From positions 1 through 11,555 of the forward strand of contig JALOBD010000067.1 of the NCBI GenBank assembly GCA_023228445.1: 11,555 nucleotides of DNA, read 5' to 3'. The position numbers and the translations under genes were made by a program. The stretch comes from Sphaerochaeta sp. Lineage in GTDB: Bacteria > Spirochaetota > Spirochaetia > Sphaerochaetales > Sphaerochaetaceae. Below, in pieces: positions 1 through 6,435 of the stretch. The notes under the pieces were generated by a model, which was given only the letters and a program-made list of their open reading frames with translations, was not told the DNA's origin and made no database searches. Numbering within the stretch: the first letter of the stretch is position 1; each line of letters opens with the position of its first letter.

Positions 1-2
1 TT

Positions 3-743
3 GTGAAGACCGAGGACTTGGAGGAGCGCTTCCAGTTTCAGACCGACCTCGAGGGAGACTTCATCTCCAACGTCCTCATCAAGCAGGTCTACCGCCGCAT
101 CTACGAGGAGAAGGTCGTCTTCAACCAAAACTTCGCCAAGACGCGGCACAGCTTCGACTACTACACCTTCCTCTCCCACCTCTTCCGGCGCCTCGGCTAC
201 AACGGCTGGGTCATCCTCTTTGACGAGGGTGAGCTCATCGGACGCCTCGGCAAGAAGGCACGCCTGAAGGCCTACCAGAACATGGCCCGTTTCCTCTTCC
301 CGCCCAAGGGCCTTGAGGGGGTCTTCACCCTCTTCGCCTTCTCCGCCTCCTACAGCGAGGATGTCATCGAAGCCAAAGGGGAGTACGAGAACCTCAAGGA
401 GGTCTTCCCCGAGGACACCGAGACAAAAGCGATCCTCGATGCCATCACAACCGCCAAGCAGCTCGCTCCGCTCACCCGTGATGAGATTGACAACATCCTA
501 GGCAAGATCATCGCCTTCCACGCCAAGGCGTACGAGTGGAAACCGAAGGTCGATCCCACCCGTCTCCTTCAGAAGGTCGACAAGAGCGGCTACCTCTTAC
601 GCAGCAAGATCCGTAGCATCATCGAGTACCTCGACCAGCTCTACCTCTACGGAAGTGAGACGGTGAGCACCATTGGGGATCTCGATGAGGGGAGCTACAC
701 CGAGGTGCCGAGCTACGAGGAGATCTTCAGCGAGGAGGGGTAG
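3..743 (+). CDS. DUF2791 (BrxD-like) P-loop ATPase, C-terminal part
   Basis: This frame is open from the window edge, so the gene is cut at its 5' end and the GTG at base 3 need not be the true start. The 246 visible residues resemble the C-terminal part of DUF2791-type P-loop ATPases, the group that includes BrxD of BREX phage-defence loci. A hydrophobic strand ending in an acidic pair (WVILFDEGELI, Asp74-Glu75) fits Walker B. It is followed by a sensor-like strand (TLFAFSASYSEDVIE) and a helical C-terminal region containing IIAFHAKAYEW. Walker A would lie upstream, outside the window. Leu and Ile codons are almost all CTC and ATC, a stronger GC bias than in the following genes. It ends 24 bp from the convergent DUF4143 gene. 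The family call rests on remembered motif similarity; which system it serves cannot be told from here. Confidence 0.6.
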   Translation: MKTEDLEERFQFQTDLEGDFISNVLIKQVYRRIYEEKVVFNQNFAKTRHSFDYYTFLSHLFRRLGYNGWVILFDEGELIGRLGKKARLKAYQNMARFLFPPKGLEGVFTLFAFSASYSEDVIEAKGEYENLKEVFPEDTETKAILDAITTAKQLAPLTRDEIDNILGKIIAFHAKAYEWKPKVDPTRLLQKVDKSGYLLRSKIRSIIEYLDQLYLYGSETVSTIGDLDEGSYTEVPSYEEIFSEEG

Positions 744-767
744 GGACTGGGTCCATGGCCTGAGCTC

Positions 768-1976
768 TTACACTCCAAGGCAGGCGATTGGTACGACATG
801 CACCCCATCCTTACGGGTATATGCGTACCGCCCTGCTGTCAGCACCATGCAAAAGGCCGGCTTCTTCATTCGAGTCGTATCGATGATTTGCTCCAATGCC
901 AACAGGTGTGCTGCCCCTTCGTCAATGAGTGAGCCGCCAAGCTTAATTTCCACCAAGGCGTAGCTGCCATCACGGCGATGGATGATGGCATCACACTCAA
1001 GGTTGTTCTTGTCACGGTAGTGGGCGAGGTTTCCATCCAACGCCTGAGCATACACCCGAAGGTCACGGATGCAGAGTGATTCAAAGAATAGGCCCATTGT
1101 CTCAAAATCGTTCAACAGGTCATCGGGCATGGCTCCGATAGCAGCCGTTGCGAGGCTGGGATCACAGAAATGATGGACATCACTACTTCTCACTGTAGTT
1201 CTTGAGCGGAGCTTTGGGCTCCATGCAGGAAGATCTTCAATGACAAAGAGTTGTTTCAGTGCAGAGATGTATGAGTGTGTGGTATCATAGCTCAGTCTTT
1301 CGTTATCATTGCTTAAGATATCCTGATGGATGCGGGTGATCTTCGCATCGGTTGCGGTGAAACGGGCAAAACTTCTCAGTAGATTCCTCACACGCTTTGG
1401 ATTTCTCTGAACTCCGTCATAGGATACCAGATGAGATTCAACGATGGAGTCCACATAATCGATGGATTGCTGAAGAGCGATGTGTTGTGGAAGACCAACA
1501 GCCATAGGCCATCCTCCACGACACATCAGAAATGCAATATCTGCAACAGAGAGTGAACTGACACCTTGAATAGGACCTTCAGCTTTAAATAAACCGGATA
1601 ATGATATTTGGCCACTGGACTCGCCGCTCTCTTGCAATGTCATTGGCCGCATGGTGATACGTGCGATTCGACCTGTGCCAGAGTGGGCGTATGCCATGTT
1701 GGCCAACGGGGTAGTTGAGCCAGTGAGGATGAACTGTCCCAACTCATCCCTCATATCCACTTCATGACGAACTGCGTCCCATAGTTCCGGTACTAACTGC
1801 CACTCATCAAGGAGGCGAGGTACGTCACCTTGCAGGAGTGAGGAGATGTTTAGCTCAGCTGCCAGCCGAGCTTGCTTTCCTTCTTGTGGGTCTTGTAAAT
1901 ACAACACGCTCTGTGCGATTTGTAAGGCTGTAGTTGTCAAGAAAAACCTGCATTTACGGAATGATGCGATTGGCAT
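768..1976 (-). pseudogene. DUF4143-family AAA ATPase lacking its N-terminus and Walker A
   Basis: The protein matches the AAA_14/DUF4143 family. Walker B is PRLLDEWQ (residues 53-60), sensor 1 is FILTGST (82-88) and the arginine-finger region is GTGRIARITMRPMTL. The C-terminal PD-(D/E)XK-like domain has LECDAII (Asp329) and ALVEIKLGG (Glu343, Lys345). Relatives carry a Walker A of the form GPKWCGKTTTA before the VLYLQDP strand. Here family-like sequence starts only at TTTALQ (residue 14) and is preceded by an unrelated MPIASFRKCRFFL. An in-frame stop lies just upstream (1992-1994), so no longer start exists. No Shine-Dalgarno sequence precedes the ATG. Homology therefore breaks near base 1938, inside the P-loop, where the control region of the divergent HTH-kinase gene begins. 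Without Gly-Lys-Thr it should not bind ATP normally. The function of intact relatives is poorly defined. Confidence 0.8.
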
Positions 1977-1983
1977 CGTTCCG
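1957..1983. promoter_or_regulatory. Palindromic operator candidate upstream of HTH-kinase gene
   Basis: CGGAATGATGC (1957-1967) and GCATCGTTCCG (1973-1983) form an inverted repeat with 11-bp arms, one mismatch and a 5-bp spacer. It covers the -35 element of the promoter for the gene starting at 2021, whose product carries an N-terminal helix-turn-helix. That arrangement is typical of autorepression. That the HTH binds here is inferred, not shown. Confidence 0.5.
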
Positions 1984-1998
1984 CAGATGTGCTATCTT
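1970..1998 (+). promoter_or_regulatory. Sigma70-type extended -10 promoter
   Basis: TTGGCA (1970-1975), a 17-bp spacer and TATCTT (1993-1998), preceded by TG one base away (TGC-TATCTT), form a good extended -10 promoter. The predicted transcript start, near 2005, is very close to the Shine-Dalgarno sequence AAGGAG (2005-2010), so the leader would be short. It drives the HTH-kinase gene. Confidence 0.55.
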
Positions 1999-2020
1999 AT
2001 CTTCAAGGAGAGGCGTGTCC

Positions 2021-3277
2021 ATGGAATATATCACCGTACAGGACGCTGCGCGGCAGTGGGGAATTTCAGAGCGGAGAGTGAGGCTTCTCTGCGCGCAAGG
2101 CAGGATCGAGGGAGCACACATGCACAAGCGCTCCTACCGGATTCCCGCTACTGCAGAGAAGCCCAGCGATGGGCGACGGGCGATACGAGAGATTGAAGAG
2201 AGAGCCTTGGGTTGGCTCAAGTGGGATGATACGGTCATCGCAACTATCAAGAGTGACAATACCGTGACGTTCACTCTTCCCGACTTCAATGAGGTGGTGG
2301 CACTCTACACCCAAGGCCGTACGCACTGGGATGGGCAGCAATACCTGCAATTCCTTTCAGAGCGCCTGGTCAGCCGTGACCGTCGCGATATCGAGAGGAT
2401 CCTCTTTCACCTCGGCCTCTCGCAGTACGATGTATTGGCCATCGCAAACCATACACGGGCAATCCATCCAAAGGATCTGCTCTGGATCGCCCATACACCG
2501 CACGAGCGGCTCAAGGATGTCACTACCGAAGCGTTCCATTCGATCTTCGTCCAGCACACTGACTTGGTGGGTGAGCGCGTCGATAGCCCGGAGGGGTACA
2601 ATATCAAGCGGTATGGGGTATGGCAGGGAGCCTACGGCATCTACAAACAGCGACTGCACCCCCTCTCCTATGACACTGAGGCGGAGGTCGCGGCCTACCT
2701 CTTGTCAAAACGGCTCGGCGTTCGCCTCTGCCCCGCCTACCGTACCGACAAGGATACGGTCTTCTCAACATTCCTCTATGACTTCACCCGTGAGTACATA
2801 GTACACTTCCGTCGCCTCTTTGACGGCCCTCGCTCTGAGAATGAGTACCGCAATCTTGTCGCTGTCAGGCCACAGTTCAAAGATGAGATCGCGGCTATGA
2901 TCCTCTTCGATTGCATCACGCGCCAAGATGACCGCCACCTCTCCAATATCGCTATAGTGGTGGGAGAGCAGGGAGAGTCGTTCTACCCCCTCTACGACAA
3001 CGGGCGAAGCCTCTTCTACGAGGATACCGAGGAGATGGTGGCCAACGCCTTGGCAGACCCCATCCTCTATGCTTCAACGTTTGGTTCTTCGGGAACATAT
3101 TGGGATTATGCTACCGAAATCGCCCGTGAGTATGGCGACCTCGGGCGCTTGATCAACCTCGAGGTCGGGCGAGCCGAGGTCTACGCCATCCTCGTCGAGG
3201 CCGGCTTCTCTGATTATCGCCTCGAGGGGGCCACGACCTGGATCGTCACCATGATGGGGATGTTGGCTGCCCTGTGA
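2021..3277 (+). CDS. HTH/HipA-like kinase fusion protein
   Basis: This 418-residue protein joins a DNA-binding head to a HipA-like Ser/Thr kinase. Residues 1-50 (MEYITVQDAARQWGISERRV and RSYRIP) are an excisionase/MerR-like winged HTH. Residues about 105-157 (FLSERL, RDIERILFHLGL, HPKDLLWIA) resemble the short region preceding the kinase fold in HipA-like proteins of this type. The kinase part runs from about 195: a possible ATP-binding Lys209 (AYGIYKQ), a helix EVAAYLLSKRLGV, catalytic loop DDRHLSN (Asp304, His306, Asn309) and metal-binding PLYDNG (Asp326). ATG 2021 is chosen because AAGGAG at 2005-2010 precedes it and the HTH begins directly there; an in-frame extension to 1934 would run through the promoter and palindrome. 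In HipBA systems the repressor and kinase are separate proteins; here both sit in one chain. The phosphorylation target is unknown. Confidence 0.8.
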   Translation: MEYITVQDAARQWGISERRVRLLCAQGRIEGAHMHKRSYRIPATAEKPSDGRRAIREIEERALGWLKWDDTVIATIKSDNTVTFTLPDFNEVVALYTQGRTHWDGQQYLQFLSERLVSRDRRDIERILFHLGLSQYDVLAIANHTRAIHPKDLLWIAHTPHERLKDVTTEAFHSIFVQHTDLVGERVDSPEGYNIKRYGVWQGAYGIYKQRLHPLSYDTEAEVAAYLLSKRLGVRLCPAYRTDKDTVFSTFLYDFTREYIVHFRRLFDGPRSENEYRNLVAVRPQFKDEIAAMILFDCITRQDDRHLSNIAIVVGEQGESFYPLYDNGRSLFYEDTEEMVANALADPILYASTFGSSGTYWDYATEIAREYGDLGRLINLEVGRAEVYAILVEAGFSDYRLEGATTWIVTMMGMLAAL

Positions 3278-4718
3278 GCGGGGCAGCATGGAAGCGCTGG
3301 TTGGGACTGGAAGGGCGCTCGGGGATGGTGAGCTTGATCAAGCCCTTGTCGATCAAGGGCTGCAATACCGTGGTGATGGCGTATGAGTGGGAGAGGGCGA
3401 TGTGCTCGATCACCTCGGCCCGTGTGCGAGGCTTCCTACAGAATTCGATCACACTCCGTTGCCGTTCGCTCAGCTTCCCCTCACCTTCTGCTTCCAAAGA
3501 GGTGCCATAGAGGATTGCGGTGAACTCTCCCCGCTGTGAGATGAAGCGTGGCGGGGGCAACCCCGCCCGCTCCATCTCCGCCCTGATCGTATCAATTCCA
3601 GAGGATTGGTTCTCTACAACGCGGAGCGCTTCCAAGATGGTGGCGAGGTGTGGGTTTCTGGTATCGGGATTGGTCATAGGGAGGATCTCTATGGTATTTC
3701 TTCCAAAGAGGCCCCCCTTGTTGGTCACCTCCATCCGATCTGAAAACATCCTGATGGTAACGGGTGTCCCCTCGGTGTGTATGCTGTAATCACGATGGAC
3801 AAGCGCATTGAGCACGATCTCTCGCACTGCCTTGAGTGGGAACTCCCCCTCATCAGCACGTCTCCCCTTCTCATCAATGACCGTCCTCACTCTCATATTC
3901 CGTTCAACAAAATTCATGCTACCATCGAGCATCTCTTCGATCGTGCCATCGAGGCGCTCGTTTGCAAGGAAGCGAGCTTGGGTTTCTGTACTCTCCCCCA
4001 TCATGGTCCCAGGCACCACCACAGCGGTGACAGACAACTGAGGGAAGAGTCCTTGCGGGTATTTGCCAAAGATCTGGAGTCCGGCGAGCGTGGGCACGCT
4101 CTTTGAGATGATACCCATCAATTCGAGAATTTCATCATCACTCGCGTGTGCGGCGATATTCGGCCGCTCTCGCTTAACTGCAACAAGATATCGCCGGACC
4201 ATCTCATCACGCAGCATGGCGTACGTGGAACCAGCAATAGGGCGAATATCATCCTTGATACGATTGCGATAGGCATCGTAACTATACACCTCATTCTCAG
4301 TCATCGGTTCATCAGCATCCCCTACCCTGATGTAGGAGCCTTTGCTCCGCCCTGACCCTCGGTAATAGACCGGGCGCAAAGCTACATCTACCGATGAGAT
4401 TTCGGCAGAGACGATCTCGGCACCATCAATGGTTGTGGCAGTGAACAGAGGACGAACAGGAGGCTCCATCTCATTGCATTGGGCAACAACCCGTTGCTGT
4501 AAATCATGTATGTCATACACGCCAATTGCGGCATAGCCTTCTTCTTCACTCAATCCAAAAACAATAACACCACCTTCATCCTGATTGGAGAAACTGGAGA
4601 GTGTGGTTCTGAGTTTTGTCGGGCAACCTCGGTGGGCAGCCTTTACTTCTATGGTCTGAAATTCGCACTGGGCTTGTTGAATCTTTCTCACTACATCTCT
4701 CAATGCACTCTCTTGCAT
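3246..4718 (-). CDS. Schlafen AlbA_2 / HATPase_c_4 ATP-binding protein
   Basis: The 490-residue protein has the two-domain layout of proteins often annotated as ATP-binding or RecG-like transcriptional regulators. Residues about 20-140 form an AlbA_2 (Schlafen-type) nucleic-acid-binding domain: IEVKAA, SSFSNQDEGGVIVFGL and GSYIRVGDADEPMT. Residues about 298-345 form the HATPase_c_4 part with EIVLNALVHRDYS (Glu300, Asn304, His308-Arg309-Asp310) and DRMEVTNKGGLFG. The end (about 420-475: KLSERQRSVIEFC, AEVIEHIALSHSYA, PLIDKGLI) looks like a winged helix. The ATG at 4718 has GTGAGGA four bases upstream on its strand. The gene appears intact. Its 3' end overlaps that of the kinase gene by 32 bp in convergent orientation. 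The biological role of the family is not well established; regulation or defence is inferred from domain content. A broken relative lies at 8868-11555. Confidence 0.85.
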   Translation of the reverse strand: MQESALRDVVRKIQQAQCEFQTIEVKAAHRGCPTKLRTTLSSFSNQDEGGVIVFGLSEEEGYAAIGVYDIHDLQQRVVAQCNEMEPPVRPLFTATTIDGAEIVSAEISSVDVALRPVYYRGSGRSKGSYIRVGDADEPMTENEVYSYDAYRNRIKDDIRPIAGSTYAMLRDEMVRRYLVAVKRERPNIAAHASDDEILELMGIISKSVPTLAGLQIFGKYPQGLFPQLSVTAVVVPGTMMGESTETQARFLANERLDGTIEEMLDGSMNFVERNMRVRTVIDEKGRRADEGEFPLKAVREIVLNALVHRDYSIHTEGTPVTIRMFSDRMEVTNKGGLFGRNTIEILPMTNPDTRNPHLATILEALRVVENQSSGIDTIRAEMERAGLPPPRFISQRGEFTAILYGTSLEAEGEGKLSERQRSVIEFCRKPRTRAEVIEHIALSHSYAITTVLQPLIDKGLIKLTIPERPSSPNQRFHAAPLTGQPTSPSW

Positions 4719-4806
4719 GGTATCCTCACAAAATTCTTAGAATCCTAACTTAATATTTGGAATCCTGTTTGAATTCTTCACTACAATGCACACTCCTCAT
4801 GCTCTG

Positions 4807-4828
4807 CCTGTAATGCGGAAATTACAGG
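4807..4828. repeat. Perfect 8-bp inverted repeat
   Basis: CCTGTAAT (4807-4814) and ATTACAGG (4821-4828) are exact reverse complements separated by GCGGAA. A third partial copy, TACAGG, follows at 4835-4840. It lies about 90 bp upstream of the AlbA_2 start codon on the minus strand and has no T-run, so an operator or a small RNA hairpin is more likely than a terminator. Confidence 0.4.
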
Positions 4829-4991
4829 TCTTGATACAGGATGACCGACTCCCCAAGAGGACTATCTCCCCAAAAATGAGTACTAAGAATTGAGGATATC
4901 GGCTGTGATCATGGCGGTGTATGGTGAAGACACGTTTCAGCAGTACAGTGCATTGGTGAAGAGATAGATTAAAAGGGGTGTATTATTGTGC

Positions 4992-5020
4992 TTGACCGAG
5001 CATCATTATTAATATATAAG
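4992..5020 (+). promoter_or_regulatory. Promoter of the toxin-antitoxin-chaperone operon
   Basis: TTGACC (4992-4997), a 17-bp spacer and TATAAG (5015-5020) form a strong sigma70-type promoter 24 bp before the toxin start. An inverted repeat, ATTAA (5008-5012) and TTAAT (5021-5025), brackets the -10 box. It is a plausible binding site for the HTH antitoxin encoded downstream, since such operons are usually autorepressed; the repressor-site link is inferred. Confidence 0.6.
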
Positions 5021-5044
5021 TTAATGAACCAGTAGGGAGAGGGG

Positions 5045-5431
5045 ATGGAATATTGTGGGCAACCGCTTACGGTACTCAGGACTGGAAAGAAGAATCGAAT
5101 TACTTTTGCCCTCCTGGGAGATGACTCGCACAGAACTCAAATATATGACTTTATGGACTCCAGACTTGAGTCAGAAAAAGAGAGGAATGCCATCATGAGT
5201 ATCGTTGATTTCATAGATGTAACATTTCCTAATTGCAGTCATTAAAAGAAATTTAAGAAATTTGAAGGACAATCTTTCTGGGAAATTAAAAGTGGCCAAA
5301 TTCGTATAGCATGCTTTTGGAATCAGAGAACGTTGATCTGCTTTTATGGCTGTATCAAAAAAGATGCCAAATGGTCCAAGAGAGACAAGGCTAATGCGTT
5401 ACAGATATATAGAAGGGTAAGAGCATCATGA
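5045..5431 (+). pseudogene. higB: HigB/RelE-like toxin (Gp49/DUF891 type) with in-frame stop
   Basis: The frame from ATG 5045 (AGGGAG at 5034-5039) reads 66 codons to TAA at 5243-5245. In the same frame it continues without interruption to TGA at 5429-5431. The part after the stop carries the family core: KKFKKFEGQSFWEIKSGQIR, then RTLICFYGCIKK, then ANALQIYRR, matching HigB/Gp49-type (RelE superfamily) mRNA interferases, which read roughly FEIKSGQIRI-CF and HGF-KK. The part before it (HRTQIYDFMDSRLESEKERN) fits their N-terminal helix. A full product would be about 128 residues, normal for the family. The stop falls just before the lysine-rich segment, so an ancestral AAA, CAA or GAA codon is likely. 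The product of the first segment alone lacks the nuclease core, so toxin activity is probably lost unless the stop is read through. First gene of a HigB-HigA-SecB order. Confidence 0.75.
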
Positions 5432-5450
5432 GAGGCAAAGGGGTATTATA

Positions 5451-5840
5451 GTGAGCGGGAATGGAATCAAGCGCTTCATTGAAGAGTCAGAGAATTACGA
5501 TACAAATCCGGATGTCCAAAAAGAAACTCTGAAAATTCTGGTCACCGGGGAAATCTTGAAAGTCATGCAGGAGAAAAGCATCAAGAAGGCTGAGCTGGCA
5601 AAGAGGCTGAGAACAACACCGGCAAACGTCACCCAGATGCTGAATGGAAACCGCAACCTCACCCTTGACACCCTGTATGACATTGCATACGCATTGGGGT
5701 CAAAGGTCAATGTGTCGTTTTGTGATGAGTACAGCTATACAGGGTGCAAACAGATTGAATTTCAAACTCTGTATGAGGGGCCAGGCCAAACCGACAATGG
5801 TGGTGGCACAGCCGATGAATGCAACCAACTTTTTGCCTGA
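5451..5840 (+). CDS. higA: HigA-like HTH antitoxin with C-terminal extension
   Basis: A 129-residue protein with a Cro/C1-type HTH at about residues 32-85 (ELAKRLRTTPANVTQMLNG, then LDTLYDIAYALG). It probably binds and neutralises the upstream toxin and represses the operon promoter. Translation most likely starts at GTG 5451, with AAAGGGG seven bases upstream; there is no better in-frame start. It begins 20 bp after the toxin stop and ends 30 bp before the SecB-like gene. Residues 91-129 form a tail beyond the usual HigA fold (YSYTGCKQIEFQTLYEG, then a Gly-rich stretch, then a CNQLFA end). In known toxin-antitoxin-chaperone systems such a tail is the chaperone-addiction segment held by the SecB-like partner. 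That role here is inferred from length and gene order. The gene looks intact. Confidence 0.8.
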   Translation: MSGNGIKRFIEESENYDTNPDVQKETLKILVTGEILKVMQEKSIKKAELAKRLRTTPANVTQMLNGNRNLTLDTLYDIAYALGSKVNVSFCDEYSYTGCKQIEFQTLYEGPGQTDNGGGTADECNQLFA

Positions 5841-5870
5841 TTACCATACTATTGGCAGGAGAAGAATCTA

Positions 5871-6290
5871 ATGAGTATCTCAATTACTAATATTGCCCTT
5901 ACCGAACTGAGGTTTTATCGTAACCCAGTTCTGCCCAACAACATGGATTATACATATCATCTTGAACTAGGAACAAAGAATGAAGAAGGAGACGAGTCAG
6001 CCCAGGTGTTTTTGAAGATTACAATTCAAGAGAAGAGCAAGAACCTTGAACTGACCTGCTGTATGCTTGGAAATTTCCGTATTACAAATCAGGAATCATT
6101 GCCATTGCCAATAGATACGTTCCTCCATGTCAATGCACCTGCAATGATCTACCCATATATGAGGGAGATAATCACTACAACCACCCAACGTGCGGGAATG
6201 GAGAAACCACTCTACATCCCTGTATTTAATTTCAAAGCCCTCTACGACAGGAAACAAAGTAGTGACAAGACAACGGGGAATCCAGAATAG
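5871..6290 (+). CDS. SecB-like chaperone of a toxin-antitoxin-chaperone system
   Basis: The 139-residue protein has the SecB fold signature in its C-terminal half: NAPAMIYPYMREIITTTTQR (residues 88-107) followed by KPLYIPVFNF (112-121). This corresponds to the LFPYARE...PVNF segment of canonical SecB. The N-terminal part (LRFYRNPVLPNN, VFLKITIQEKSKNLELTCCM) fits the SecB beta-strands. AGGAGA at 5857-5862 lies eight bases before the ATG. It follows a HigA-like antitoxin and a HigB-like toxin, the order of the Mycobacterium tuberculosis HigB1-HigA1-Rv1957 module, whose SecB-like protein protects the antitoxin. General export function is less likely in this context. It appears intact although the toxin is broken. 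AT-rich codon use sets it apart from the flanking 1-5 kb genes and from the IS. Confidence 0.75.
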   Translation: MSISITNIALTELRFYRNPVLPNNMDYTYHLELGTKNEEGDESAQVFLKITIQEKSKNLELTCCMLGNFRITNQESLPLPIDTFLHVNAPAMIYPYMREIITTTTQRAGMEKPLYIPVFNFKALYDRKQSSDKTTGNPE

Positions 6291-6384
6291 ATTTGAAGTC
6301 CACTCCTCTCCTTCGATTCCACAATACCGAGTGTATGAGTATCAGTGCAGGAAGTGTTTGCCGCTCAAAGGAGTTGAAATACAG

Positions 6385-6435
6385 ATGTACCTAACCATGT
6401 GTGTTATCATGTTCTCGACGGTGAGGGAGATATGA
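6385..6435 (+). CDS. Possible 16-codon leader ORF coupled to the ATPase gene
   Basis: ATG 6385 follows AAAGGAG (6367-6373) at 11 bases, reads a short hydrophobic peptide beginning MYLTMCVIMF, and stops at TGA 6433-6435. It overlaps the ATPase start as ATGA (6432-6435), an arrangement typical of translational coupling. The overlap may be chance in so short a frame; no family is recognised. Confidence 0.25.
   Translation: MYLTMCVIMFSTVREI

Larger units (their letters stand above)
4719..5044. other. Intergenic region between divergent genes
   Basis: This 326-bp AT-rich gap separates the minus-strand AlbA_2 gene from the plus-strand toxin-antitoxin-chaperone block. It holds a clear promoter for the latter (4992-5020) and a hairpin (4807-4828). 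A 20-codon reading frame starting ATG at 4911 has no ribosome binding site and no recognisable product. I see no convincing promoter for the AlbA_2 gene. Confidence 0.6.

Noticed and set aside
1934..2020. Longer N-terminus for the HTH-kinase gene starting at 1934
   Set aside because: It would translate through the promoter and palindrome; ATG 2021 has a Shine-Dalgarno sequence and begins directly with the conserved HTH.
4911..4973. Short frame starting ATG 4911 as a gene or gene remnant
   Set aside because: Only 20 codons, no ribosome binding site, no recognisable family.
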